This document shows positions 16,034-23,933 of a DNA stretch of 64,000 bases, in pieces. How positions within the stretch are numbered: the stretch's first letter is position 1; every line of letters begins with the position of its first letter. The notes below the pieces were generated by a model. The model did no database searches. It saw nothing but the letters and a program-made list of their open reading frames with translations, and was not told the DNA's origin. A program made the position numbers and the translations under genes. Source of the DNA: Microcaldota archaeon (GTDB taxonomy: Archaea > Micrarchaeota > Micrarchaeia > Micrarchaeales > Micrarchaeaceae); assembly GCA_021787495.1 (NCBI GenBank), contig JAJYLX010000003.1:58058-122057 (forward strand), in the 5' to 3' direction.

Positions 16034-16573
16034 TTAGCGGATATTGCGCCGCGCCCACTCCACGATCTTCGGAAGGACTATCAGCAGCCATGGGACGTAC
16101 CTCTCTGGGTTGTCGCCGGCGTCCTTAACCAGGTTCTCCATCGCCATGAACTTCCAGTCTTCCACCTCATCCTGGTTTATCCTGGGCGGCAGGTCATATC
16201 TTCCGATTAGGACGTGGTCAAATTCGTTCTCGGTGAGGCCGTTGCCCACCTCTGCATGGTATGTGAAGCTGAACGCTTCCGTAAGCTCGCAATCGAACCC
16301 CATCTCCTCCATCAGCCGCCTGTGCCCCGCCGCGGCCACAGCCTCGCCGTCGAACGGGTGCGAGCAGCAGGTGTTCGCCCACAGGCCAGCGGCATGGTAC
16401 TTGGCCAGTGCGCGCCTCTGCATCATGAGTTCCCTCTTGGAGTTGAACACGAATATGGAGAAGGCCCTATGGAGCCTGCCGCCATTGCTGTGCGCGGCCA
16501 TCTTCTCCTCCAGCCCTATTTTGTTGTCGTCCTCGTCGACGAGGACCACCATGTTGGTTTGGTTTGCCATCAT
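16034..16573 (-). CDS. idi: Isopentenyl-diphosphate delta-isomerase, type I
   Basis: A Nudix-fold enzyme of about 179 residues that interconverts IPP and DMAPP for isoprenoid lipid synthesis. GLWANTCCSHPFDGEAVAAAG (about 66-86) carries the catalytic Cys, and RRLMEEMGF with the downstream E-x-E (NQDEVEDW) are the type I metal and base motifs. AGGTG lies 3-6 bases before two adjacent ATG codons (16573, 16570). Archaea more often carry the flavin type II enzyme, so type I here is notable but known. Confidence 0.9.
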   Translation of the reverse strand: MMANQTNMVVLVDEDDNKIGLEEKMAAHSNGGRLHRAFSIFVFNSKRELMMQRRALAKYHAAGLWANTCCSHPFDGEAVAAAGHRRLMEEMGFDCELTEAFSFTYHAEVGNGLTENEFDHVLIGRYDLPPRINQDEVEDWKFMAMENLVKDAGDNPERYVPWLLIVLPKIVEWARRNIR

Positions 16574-16586
16574 ATGCACCTGAGCG

Positions 16587-16724
16587 TCAGTACTTTTTCC
16601 CGTGCCTGCATGCTGTGCAGATTCCATGCTCTGCATCATAGTGCGCGCCGCAAACGTGCTTGCCGCAGAGCTTGCACACATACGATGCGGGCTTGCCACA
16701 GACATGACAGAGCGTCCTTACCAT
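16587..16724 (-). CDS. 45-residue zinc-finger protein
   Basis: A short gene between priL and idi: ATG 16724 with AGGTGAT about 9 bases upstream, stop at 16587. The protein has CHVCGKPASYVCKLCGKHVC, then GAHYDAEHGICTAC: CxxC, CxxC, a Cys followed by CxxH-like spacing, and a last CxxC, a cross-braced two-zinc arrangement like B-box or HIT-type fingers. It is basic at the C-terminus. Spacing of 10 bases to priL and 13 to idi fits an operon. Function unknown; protein-protein contact is the usual role of such fingers. Confidence 0.75.
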   Translation of the reverse strand: MVRTLCHVCGKPASYVCKLCGKHVCGAHYDAEHGICTACRHGKKY

Positions 16725-16734
16725 GTTCGTACCA

Positions 16735-17664
16735 TCACCTGCCCTCGAGCGAGTCCATGTCTATGACCGGACTGAGCAGTTCCTCGGCCTTCTTCAGCGA
16801 CAGCGGCCGCATGCCCTTGCTCTTGGCGTAATTGCACTGATACCTTATCTGCGCGTCGGTTATCCGGGTGTTCGGGTCCATCGCCTTACATTTCTCGATG
16901 TAGCCAGATATCACCTTGGATGCATCTTCAACGTCCAACCCCCTTACAGTCACCAGGTACGGCGCCAGCACCAGGCCTACGACGCGCTGCCTTATGTCAG
17001 GTATCGGGTTGAGCAGCAGACGCTCTATCCAACCTATAGACCTGGTGGAGTTGGCCATGCGCGCCTCCTCCTTGGGCAGCCGTATCTCCTTTGCATAATC
17101 GAGCACCAGCTTCGGTATCTCCTTCCTGGGTATCGGTAGCCCCTTCATTATCCTCTCGGTGACGGTCCTAATTGCCATGCCGGCCAGCTCCTGTCTCCCC
17201 ATCCTGACCGAACCGGATGAGACCCTCTGGTTGACCAGCGCGTAGTCCTCCTGCCCGGTGCTGTTCATCAGGAAGGTCACGATGTCCATCGTGAAGTCGC
17301 CGTTGGAATGCGCCGACGAAATCCCGAGCTCCGCAAGCAGCCTTGAGATGTTGGCGGCACTGTCTGACGACATTGCGGAACAGGATCTCCTCGCCTCCGC
17401 CACAGCATATGCAGACAGTGCATGCATGGGCAGCGCGCTGGCCATCAGTCTCGCATATGCGTAGCCGAGGACGCTCTCGCGCTGGCCGTATAATATGTCT
17501 TTGTACGCAATCGATCCCGATGCAAGCCCTTCCTCTATGCGCGCCTTGGCAAGCCTGAGGAACGGTATGCTATCCTGTGGCGTGCCTGACTTGCCGACGA
17601 CATCCCTTGCCTCATCTGAGAAGGGATAGCGGTATGCGAACGAAAGCTTCTCCTCGTCGTACAT
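16735..17664 (-). CDS. priL: DNA primase large subunit PriL, divergent C-terminus
   Basis: A 309-residue helical protein. ILYGQRESVLGYAYARLM, AYAVAEARR and ALVNQRVSSGSVRMGRQELAG match the N-terminal domain of archaeal PriL, the partner that positions PriS. The last 100 residues (IPDIRQRVVGLVLAPYLVTV and RPLSLKKAEELL) do not contain the four-cysteine Fe-S set of PriL-CTD: only single cysteines near residues 94, 256 and 277 are seen. They recall the Fe-S-free PriX-type domain, though that comparison is from memory. The catalytic subunit is at 40281-41447. Confidence 0.75.
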   Translation of the reverse strand: MYDEEKLSFAYRYPFSDEARDVVGKSGTPQDSIPFLRLAKARIEEGLASGSIAYKDILYGQRESVLGYAYARLMASALPMHALSAYAVAEARRSCSAMSSDSAANISRLLAELGISSAHSNGDFTMDIVTFLMNSTGQEDYALVNQRVSSGSVRMGRQELAGMAIRTVTERIMKGLPIPRKEIPKLVLDYAKEIRLPKEEARMANSTRSIGWIERLLLNPIPDIRQRVVGLVLAPYLVTVRGLDVEDASKVISGYIEKCKAMDPNTRITDAQIRYQCNYAKSKGMRPLSLKKAEELLSPVIDMDSLEGR

Positions 17665-17844
17665 TCATCCCACCCCACATGAACCCGGCCTGGCTGCCAT
17701 GCCCCTGCAGAATCTGTTCTGGCCGGCGTCTGCGGTGTTTGTCATTATGCCGCCGAACGGCCCCATATCTGTTTTGATCGTGGGTGCCCGGTGGGTTACT
17801 GCCTTCTTGGCGGGCCCATAGCGAATCTCTGCCACCTAACCGCC

Positions 17845-17852
17845 TTTATAAG
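17845..17852 (+). promoter_or_regulatory. TATA box of tRNA-Pro
   Basis: TTTATAAG lies 39 bases before the tRNA, allowing a short 5' leader. Confidence 0.5.
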
Positions 17853-17890
17853 TTTGCCTTCCTAACTTAATAAACCGCTATGTCACAGGT

Positions 17891-17963
17891 GGGGCCGTAC
17901 GCTAACCTGGCAGACTACCAGCCTCGGGCGCTGGCTATCCGAGTTCAAATCTCGGCGGCCCCA
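17891..17963 (+). tRNA. tRNA-Pro(CGG), with poor D-stem
   Basis: Acceptor GGGGCCG pairs with CGGCCCC, the anticodon arm CCAGC-CTCGGGC-GCTGG gives anticodon CGG, and the T-arm is CCGAG-TTCAAAT-CTCGG; the discriminator is A and CCA is not encoded. The D-arm is odd: CGCT against GACT offers only one Watson-Crick and one wobble pair, although the loop (AACCTGG) is normal. Either the D-stem is maintained by other contacts or modification, or the gene is decaying. Confidence 0.8.
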
Positions 17964-17974
17964 TCCAGAGGATG

Positions 17975-18253
17975 TCATTCTGTAAGGGCTTCCAGCACCG
18001 CCGTGCCTGCGGCCTTCATCCTTGCCTCGAGTTCCTTATGGCCCAGGAGCCCCGTGTGCCTGATGACGTTGTCGCTGACGACCAGCAGCGCGTCGGTCCT
18101 CAGCCCCTTAACCTTCCCCAGCATAAAGAGGGGGACAGCCTCCATCTCGATGACCCCGTTCCCGTGCAGTGCGAGCGCGGCCGCAGTCTGCCGATCGAAT
18201 CCGTAGAACAGGTCTGAGCTGTAGGTGTTGGTGAACCTGAACTTTAGCCCCAT
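17975..18253 (-). pseudogene. Nucleoside phosphorylase, C-terminal remnant 1
   Basis: The 92-codon frame reads FTNTYSSDLFYGF, then NGVIEMEAVPLFMLGKVKG and DALLVVSDN, the active-site end of PNP/uridine-phosphorylase (EMEA ribose-binding Glu, SD catalytic Asp). An intact enzyme needs about 130-150 more N-terminal residues; the same frame continues upstream for only a few family-like residues (ELKGIAEALKG) and no complete N-terminal domain is present before the Trm11-like gene. It is therefore a truncated copy. A homologous fragment lies at 20346-20474. Confidence 0.75.
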
Positions 18254-18403
18254 CCCCTTCAGGGCCTCTGCGATGCCCTTCAGCTCGCGACCTCGCTGGT
18301 TTTGGCATGTATGTGGGCGGGCGTATTGACACCGTTATCAGTATCCCCTTAGGCGCAGGCCTTTTAATGGTTTTGTGCGTTGTCCAGCGGAAATGGAGCT
18401 GCG

Positions 18404-19603
18404 TCATCTCCGGCGCGCGTTCCCGTCCGTGGCTAGGACGAGTAGCTCCCTTGCGACAATCTGGCCTGGGCGGAGGTATACCAGCCCGCCCTGTCCTGCG
18501 TTCCTGAACGATATGCACCTGTAGCCCATGCTTTCCAGGCGATGCAGGACAGGCAGGTGCACCATGCCGCGCGGCAGGTTCCATGCGGGTACTGCGATGC
18601 AGCAGCGCGAGCCCGCATCGAGCTGCGGCTGGAGGTTCGCCAGGAACCTCGCGACGAGCCTGTCGCACTCGATAACAGAAGCCCTCAGGGTCTCCTCGCT
18701 CGGGACGTATGCCAGCGGCCTTCCGAGATGTGTCTCGCTGACCACACAGTCTAAATGCTGCCTCCACCTGTGCACGGTCGCGTCGGCGCGCACAATCCCG
18801 CGCGTGTCCGCGCTAATCCCGAATTCCCTGCTTAACCATTGCAGGTTCTCGACCGTGCAGTCGACCATCTGCTGCCTGATGTCGCCGCCTGCCAGCCTGG
18901 AGCGCATGAGCGCGGCCTCCATGAGGACCACACCCGTCCCGCAGAACGGGTCGACGACGGTCCTTCCGGGCCCTGCGCCGGCGAGATTGAGCATCATCTG
19001 CGCGAGCTTCGGCGGCAGCATGCCGGTCCTCGTATCCCTCCTCGGCCTGCCGTAGTCGCGCTTCGCGTAGCCCTCTATGTCCTGGATGGAGACGGTCCTG
19101 GCGAGGTAGGTCTCCCTGCCGGCGCCGACGAGGAGGAACTCATGGCCCTTGCCGCCGACCAGGCCCTCGTGTATTATCTTGGCGCTGCCGAGCGCCGTCT
19201 CACCTCCGGACACGACCCTTACCTGGCGCCCCTCCTCCAGCAGGTGCCTCCTTATGTCGAACAAAAGCCTGTATATCTGGCCGGGGCTCACTCGCATCCC
19301 ATAGGCGCTGATGCCTATTGACACCTTGCGCCTCGCCGCGTCCGGCCCCTCGAGGACGTAGCGGATGATCTCGCCGCGCGTCGCGGAGTATATCCGGTTC
19401 ATCCTGGACGAGGGGATTGTCAGCACCACCTCTCCTATCTTTATCGTGCCTCCGAGCCTGCGCTGCAGCGCTGGCGCGTCGCCCTCCCTTATCGTCATGC
19501 ATTCCCTGGACACTCGCCTGGCCCCGTCATGCCCGAACAGAGCCTCCAGCTCCGCCGCCCCGAGATCCGGCTGGCGGCCCAACACACATATAAGCATTGT
19601 CAT
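18404..19603 (-). CDS. Trm11/TrmG10-like RNA methyltransferase
   Basis: About 399 residues. The N-terminal half resembles a THUMP-type RNA-binding region, followed by YAKRDYGRPRRDTRTGMLPP, the linker of COG1041 enzymes, and SAM motif I VVDPFCGTGVVLMEA (about 243-257). Where TrmG10/Trm11 have the DPPYG catalytic motif this protein has VVSETHLGRP, so N2-guanine chemistry is uncertain. Start ATG 19603 (MTMLICVLGR) has AGAGGA upstream. Confidence 0.75.
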   Translation of the reverse strand: MTMLICVLGRQPDLGAAELEALFGHDGARRVSRECMTIREGDAPALQRRLGGTIKIGEVVLTIPSSRMNRIYSATRGEIIRYVLEGPDAARRKVSIGISAYGMRVSPGQIYRLLFDIRRHLLEEGRQVRVVSGGETALGSAKIIHEGLVGGKGHEFLLVGAGRETYLARTVSIQDIEGYAKRDYGRPRRDTRTGMLPPKLAQMMLNLAGAGPGRTVVDPFCGTGVVLMEAALMRSRLAGGDIRQQMVDCTVENLQWLSREFGISADTRGIVRADATVHRWRQHLDCVVSETHLGRPLAYVPSEETLRASVIECDRLVARFLANLQPQLDAGSRCCIAVPAWNLPRGMVHLPVLHRLESMGYRCISFRNAGQGGLVYLRPGQIVARELLVLATDGNARRR

Positions 19604-19662
19604 ATTCCTCTGCGCAGAATAAAAATCCTTCATACCGGCGCAGCGGGCCGACGGGTTGCCGC

Positions 19663-20301
19663 TCACATGCTGCCGAACAGGTGGCTCCCCATCACGACCG
19701 CATCGGCGCCCGCGTCGCCGCACCTTGACGCTATTTTGTCGTCGATGCCGCCGTCCACCTCTATCGCGTATCTGTATTTGTGCTCCTCGCGGAGCCCGGC
19801 GAGCTCCCTTATCTTGCGGAGCGAATCCTCGATGAAGGCCTGGCCCGGCATCCCGGGATTGACGCTCATCACGAGCACCACATCCATCACATCGAGATGC
19901 CTTATCACGCTGACGCCCGTTTCCGGGCTTATCGCAATCCCTACGGATTTCCCGACCTTCCTGAGAGATGCTGCCGTGTCTGGGAAATCATCCGAGAGCG
20001 CCTCCTGGTGCACTATAAACGTGTCCGCCTCCGCGAAAAAATCCCTAATGTGCCTTTTGTAGTCGAGGACCATGAGGTGCGCCTCCCTCCTGCCCCGGAA
20101 CCTTATGCCATGCGTCATTGCGGGGGTGAATGACGTGTACGGCACGAAGCTGCCGTCCTCTATGTCCAGGTGGAGCGCCTCGAACCTGCCGGCCTTCGCC
20201 TCGAGCGCATGGTTTATGCGGCCAATCGTGTCATCAGGCGCCTCCCCCATCTGCCTTGCCTCGAACAGGAACCCCAATATCGATGCGTTGGTGCGTAGCA
20301 T
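19663..20301 (-). CDS. rpe: Ribulose-phosphate 3-epimerase
   Basis: A TIM-barrel epimerase of about 212 residues interconverting ribulose-5-P and xylulose-5-P. HLDIEDGSFVPYTSF carries the metal-binding His and catalytic Asp, EAHLMV the next His, VNPGMPGQAFIEDSLRKI the phosphate loop, and EVDGGI the second catalytic Asp. ATG 20301 is preferred; an alternative GTG at 20349 overlaps the stop of phosphorylase remnant 2 as GTGA, hinting that an intact phosphorylase once preceded rpe in an operon. Confidence 0.9.
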   Translation of the reverse strand: MLRTNASILGFLFEARQMGEAPDDTIGRINHALEAKAGRFEALHLDIEDGSFVPYTSFTPAMTHGIRFRGRREAHLMVLDYKRHIRDFFAEADTFIVHQEALSDDFPDTAASLRKVGKSVGIAISPETGVSVIRHLDVMDVVLVMSVNPGMPGQAFIEDSLRKIRELAGLREEHKYRYAIEVDGGIDDKIASRCGDAGADAVVMGSHLFGSM

Positions 20302-20345
20302 TTCATGCACATAGTGATTTTCGGCCGGTCCGGGCGGCGCACGCG

Positions 20346-20474
20346 TCACTTCGCGATTGCTTCCAGGACGGCTGCGCCCTCGAGCTCCGCCGTCCCTTCC
20401 AGTTCCTTGTGCCCGAACAGCCTCGCGGGGGCGAACGCGTCATTGCTCACCACCAGCAGCGTCGCGGCCCGCAT
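20346..20474 (-). pseudogene. Nucleoside phosphorylase, C-terminal remnant 2
   Basis: Forty-two codons encode RAATLLVVSNDAF and LFGHKELEG, then AAVLEAIAK, which align with the last 42 residues of remnant 1 (DALLVVSDN, LLGHKELEA, TAVLEALTE). The remnant begins immediately after the TAG of the surface-protein gene and in the same frame, so that gene appears to have replaced the front of the phosphorylase. Its TGA overlaps a GTG in the rpe frame. Confidence 0.7.
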
Positions 20475-21089
20475 CTACGGCATATCGCCGGCCACGGCAG
20501 ATGCAAGCGACTGTGCGTTGATCTGCTTGCCAAGGACATAGACGAGGCTGACCTCATTGCTTTTGTATGCGACCAGGAACGTAGTCCCGTTCATAGTTAT
20601 GCCCTGCTGTGAATATGAGTAGGTAGCGCCGTCCGTGGTGGAATTCGTGACATTGAAAGAGCCTGAAGAGCCAAGCATCTTCGCATAGATGAGACGTGGT
20701 ACTGGTGTTTCAAACACCTGCTCCACGGCGAATGGTGAGATCTCGCTGCCGTTAATGGCCATCTTGGCCCCGCTCATGTTGTACATCACCTGCCAGTATG
20801 CGGTGACGTTGCCATATAGGAATGCTGTGGTGTCGTTGGTGCTGACATTTGTAGAGACCAGCTGCCCGAGAGATGTGGAGTTGGCGTCGCCGGTTGACGT
20901 GTATGTGCCTTGGCCGAACAGTGACTGCGCCTCCGTCTTGCTAAGGTATGATGATCCTGGACCACCGCCAGCGGATGGGGCGCTTTGCGCACCGTGACCG
21001 TAGACTAGCACCAGAGCTATGATTATAGCGGTGACTGCCACCATGGCGGCGACTATCATGAGTATCCTGTTCGCGGGCATGGAAATCAT
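20475..21089 (-). CDS. Membrane-anchored surface protein, family A copy 1
   Basis: A 204-residue protein with an N-terminal membrane helix (ILMIVAAMVAVTAIIIALVL) and an extracellular domain rich in Ser, Thr, Asn and N-glycosylation sequons. KTEAQSLFGQGTYTSTG, GNVTAYWQVMYNMSGAKM and the C-terminal SLASAVAGDMP have clear counterparts in the protein at 36809-37447, defining a local family. A TATA box near 21106-21115 places transcription start close to the ATG, so translation may be leaderless (21089 or 21080). Function unknown. Confidence 0.8.
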   Translation of the reverse strand: MISMPANRILMIVAAMVAVTAIIIALVLVYGHGAQSAPSAGGGPGSSYLSKTEAQSLFGQGTYTSTGDANSTSLGQLVSTNVSTNDTTAFLYGNVTAYWQVMYNMSGAKMAINGSEISPFAVEQVFETPVPRLIYAKMLGSSGSFNVTNSTTDGATYSYSQQGITMNGTTFLVAYKSNEVSLVYVLGKQINAQSLASAVAGDMP

Positions 21090-21136
21090 ACCATCATTTC
21101 AAGCCAACATATTTAACGGTAGCAGCATGCTGCGGG

Positions 21137-21433
21137 TCAGTAATGCAACATATTATCGCGGGCGCACAGCCTGCACCTGTACAGGACCTGCCTTCTCGTG
21201 CTTGCGATTCTGACGTCGCATGTGAGACCGGGCTCCATTGGCGCCCCGCATGACTTGCAGACCGCGCCGTGCGTCTCCTTCCTGAGCTTGTAGTGCGAGA
21301 TGAGCGCACCGGTGAGGTTGGCATAGCGCTTCGCACGCGCGTAATCTTCGGAACGCATGGCCTTGGAAGCCAGCTTCACCAGTATTGAAACCCTCTCCAT
21401 GGCAATCCGCCTCGCAATGCCCTTGTCCCTCAA
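21137..21433 (-). CDS. rnp4: RNase P protein component 4 (Rpr2/Rpp21)
   Basis: A 98-residue protein. An N-terminal helical part (ERVSILVKLASKAM) is followed by a zinc ribbon: CKSCGAPMEPGLTCDVRI and YRCRLCARDN supply CxxC pairs as in archaeal Rpr2, which helps the RNase P RNA mature tRNA 5' ends. The frame starts with TTG at 21433, 8 bases after the upstream stop. Confidence 0.88.
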   Translation of the reverse strand: MRDKGIARRIAMERVSILVKLASKAMRSEDYARAKRYANLTGALISHYKLRKETHGAVCKSCGAPMEPGLTCDVRIASTRRQVLYRCRLCARDNMLHY

Positions 21434-21441
21434 ACAAGCGC

Positions 21442-21966
21442 CTACTTTATTCCGAGCCTAACGAAGACTTCGGGTATCGCCTCTTCAAGATCGTCCGGGT
21501 TGCCCACAGTACAGAGCTTCTCCTGAACCTCCGACCTTGCGGCCGATGGCACGCCGTGGAACATCAACACCGCACTCTTGGCGTCCTGTTCTTTCGGCAT
21601 AGAAACCCGCTTACCCTTTACCACGTTCGCCCTGGCGAGGACTTTTATCGCGTTGCCTATGGCCCATACTGCCTTGCCGTTGCTGTAGAAGCTGTATATC
21701 ATATCGAGCAGCGGCCTGTATTCGGAGAGGTTGTACTTTTCTATGCCTGGTCCGTCCACTATGAGCAGCGCGTCATATCCGAAGACGCTGACCTTGCTGG
21801 CATTGACATCCGGCCTGCACACAGCCCCGTGTTCACCGGTGCATTCAGCTTTTGTATATGAGGAGACCTGGTTCTCGATGCCCCACTTGTCGAGGAACAG
21901 CCTAATGAATCTAAAGCTCTCATCGTGGAATCCGGAAGGTGCAAGGAATATTAGGAACCTCATCAA
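21442..21966 (-). CDS. DJ-1/PfpI-like protein without nucleophile Cys
   Basis: A 174-residue flavodoxin-like protein: YDALLIVDGPGIEKY and then GKAVWAIGNAIKVLARANVV, the position of the nucleophile elbow in DJ-1/PfpI and glutamine amidotransferases (usually AxCxG). Here the elbow reads AIGNA, so the catalytic Cys is missing and hydrolase activity is unlikely. It lies between PCNA and Rpr2 in one operon. Confidence 0.65.
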   Translation of the reverse strand: MMRFLIFLAPSGFHDESFRFIRLFLDKWGIENQVSSYTKAECTGEHGAVCRPDVNASKVSVFGYDALLIVDGPGIEKYNLSEYRPLLDMIYSFYSNGKAVWAIGNAIKVLARANVVKGKRVSMPKEQDAKSAVLMFHGVPSAARSEVQEKLCTVGNPDDLEEAIPEVFVRLGIK

Positions 21967-21976
21967 AACGCCATGG

Positions 21977-22720
21977 TCAGCTCTCCATATACGGTGCTAA
22001 GAAGTATGAGACCTTTGCGTCGCCTATCGAGTAGTCGATCTTGATTGGCTCCTCTGTCTTCAATGATATCGCTATGGGTGAGTTGGTTGGGCAGGGTCCG
22101 ACTATCTTTGTCAGGTACTCAAGGTTGAAGGTTGATGAAGAGGCCTTGGTCACATCGAGCTTATTGATGAACTCGGCATTGTCCATGTGCTCCTCCTCCA
22201 GCTCGCCTGCATCCCCCTTTGCGACTACCTTGAATATGCCCTTGTCTGTCTTGAAGTTTATATATGAAGAGAGGAGGTTTGCGTCTTTGAGAATCTCCTT
22301 AAGCGAGTCACCTTTGACTTCGATGATGGACTCGAACGCGATGGTGGGCTCTTTGTCTGGGTTCTTCCTCACATCTATGAGTGGGAGCTTATAGCGCCTC
22401 CTGCTGTTCTGCCCGATGAATTCGAGTGTGAGTTTGTTGTTGTCTTCCTTCATCACGAGCTGCTCGTTCGTTCTTGAGCTGTTGAGTATCTTGCTGAGGT
22501 TGTCCAGATTAATGCCAACCTGTGACGTTTTGTCTACCTCGTACTTCGAGAATGCTTTGCTTGGCATGAAGAAGGATATCATACTTATCCCTGATGGATC
22601 CATCGCCTTCAACGAAATCCCCTCGGGTGATATGCTGAATGCACCTTCGTCGATAAGGCTGTCTATCGCATCAATACAGTTCTTCCAATATTTCGCGTCG
22701 TCTATCTTTATCTCAAACAT
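21977..22720 (-). CDS. pcn: Sliding clamp PCNA
   Basis: A 247-residue clamp subunit starting MFEIKIDDAKYWKNCID at 22720. The two-domain DNA clamp fold is evident: SLKAMDPSGISMISFFMP, RRRYKLPLIDV in the interdomain region, and a C-terminus ending VSYFLAPYMES typical of archaeal PCNA. It tethers PolB (60253-62709) and other replication proteins. GTG 22732 upstream would add four residues. Confidence 0.96.
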   Translation of the reverse strand: MFEIKIDDAKYWKNCIDAIDSLIDEGAFSISPEGISLKAMDPSGISMISFFMPSKAFSKYEVDKTSQVGINLDNLSKILNSSRTNEQLVMKEDNNKLTLEFIGQNSRRRYKLPLIDVRKNPDKEPTIAFESIIEVKGDSLKEILKDANLLSSYINFKTDKGIFKVVAKGDAGELEEEHMDNAEFINKLDVTKASSSTFNLEYLTKIVGPCPTNSPIAISLKTEEPIKIDYSIGDAKVSYFLAPYMES

Positions 22721-22887
22721 TCGAATCCCCACTAATAGCGCTTACGACTGTAGGTTATTTATACAATAAAAACTAAATAGACATATAGAGGGGAAGTGTC
22801 TGGTGTAGATAGATTGTTAAACCATTAGAAAGACTTAAATATGAAAAATTTGAAAATAACTATCTGCGGCTGCCTGTATGGGAGCCA

Positions 22888-23664
22888 ATGACTATAGGTG
22901 TCTTTATGAAAACGTTCAAACATGATAGAAAGGTGGGGCGCAACACTGGAAAGCGCACTAATGCCAAGGTGGGGCTTCCGGTAAGGCACCATGCCAAGGG
23001 CATCGCGCGTGCCAGGGGTCCGTCGAACAGCACTGGGCACGGGGCGCAGGTATCGGTAAAGAGGTCCATCACAGAGCAAAAGCCGCCGAAGAAACAGCTA
23101 ACCGCCAAGGAGAAGCGTGAAAAGCTCTATATACCAGAGCCAAAGCTCGCTAGGGGGACCCTCAATGCCATACTTGCAGACAATTTCGCGACCGATTACT
23201 TGAGGAAGAACGTGAGCAAGAACGCGATAGACGTGCTTGGTGTGATAACCACACCGAAGACCGCGGAACAGGTGTCTGCTATTCTCGACATAAAGATAAA
23301 CTTTGTCAGGAGCATGCTCAACATAATGCAGGGATATGGGATAACGAACTATTATGTGGCAAAGAATGACAATGGATGGCTTTCGTTCGCCTGGTACATA
23401 AACACCGCAAAATTCCAGTCGTTCTTCGATTACATAAGGTCGATAAAGAGTGATGAAATCGTGATAAAAGATGACTGCAACGATTATTTTATATGTGCAA
23501 AGTGCTACAACAACACGAAGCTCATCTTCGCGTTCGATTCGGCGTACGAGGCAGGTTTCAAGTGCAGGGCCTGCGGCGGCAAGTTCAAGATGATAAACCG
23601 CGATGAGGCAGAGAGTCTTGTCAAGGCGCAAAGCGGTCCGGTGCCAGAAACAGCCAAGACCTGA
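22888..23664 (+). CDS. tfe: Transcription initiation factor E, alpha subunit, with basic extension
   Basis: A 258-residue TFE-alpha. The winged helix (VLGVITTPKTAEQVSAILDI and VRSMLNIMQGYGI, about 115-150) and zinc ribbon (FICAKCYN with CRACGGKF, about 205-235) match archaeal TFE, which stabilises the open promoter complex. The first 85 residues are an extra Lys/Arg/His-rich segment (KHDRKVGRNTGKRTNAKVG) not found in standard TFE; ATG 22906 is an alternative start but keeps most of it. A TATA box lies near 22832-22840. Confidence 0.85.
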   Translation: MTIGVFMKTFKHDRKVGRNTGKRTNAKVGLPVRHHAKGIARARGPSNSTGHGAQVSVKRSITEQKPPKKQLTAKEKREKLYIPEPKLARGTLNAILADNFATDYLRKNVSKNAIDVLGVITTPKTAEQVSAILDIKINFVRSMLNIMQGYGITNYYVAKNDNGWLSFAWYINTAKFQSFFDYIRSIKSDEIVIKDDCNDYFICAKCYNNTKLIFAFDSAYEAGFKCRACGGKFKMINRDEAESLVKAQSGPVPETAKT

Positions 23665-23735
23665 ACTGTGCCGCATCAAAGCAAACCAATAAAATAACAG
23701 GCCGCGAAAGTCTGGTGTTGTTTTGCTTCTTACAA

Positions 23736-23810
23736 AGCGAGGTGGGGTAGTCTGGAGTGCCCGTTGGGCTCATAACCCAAAGACCGGTGGTTCAAATCCA
23801 CCCCTCGCTA
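23736..23810 (+). tRNA. Initiator tRNA-Met(CAT)
   Basis: Acceptor AGCGAGG/CCTCGCT gives the A1-U72 pair of archaeal initiators, and the anticodon stem TTGGG-CTCATAA-CCCAA has the three consecutive G-C pairs used for P-site selection. T-arm GGTGG-TTCAAAT-CCACC is normal, discriminator A, CCA not encoded. A T-rich run follows. Confidence 0.95.
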
Positions 23811-23933
23811 TTCTGGTTTTTTGCGCCGCCACACACGCTGCCAGCCGCCAGACCCCACAATTCCACTATTCGTGTTGGTTTTTATTATAGTATAGTGTAG
23901 TCAATAGGAGCAACTATTAAAGCAACAAGCTTA

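Noticed and set aside
17667..17835. A 56-codon frame (GTG start) ending 2 bases before priL
   Set aside because: Its start would lie upstream of the transcription start predicted from the TATA box, and the sequence has no recognisable features. The evidence is too thin to call a gene.
18108..18767. Minus-strand frame overlapping phosphorylase remnant 1 and the Trm11-like gene
   Set aside because: Arg-rich low-information translation that overlaps two recognisable coding frames.
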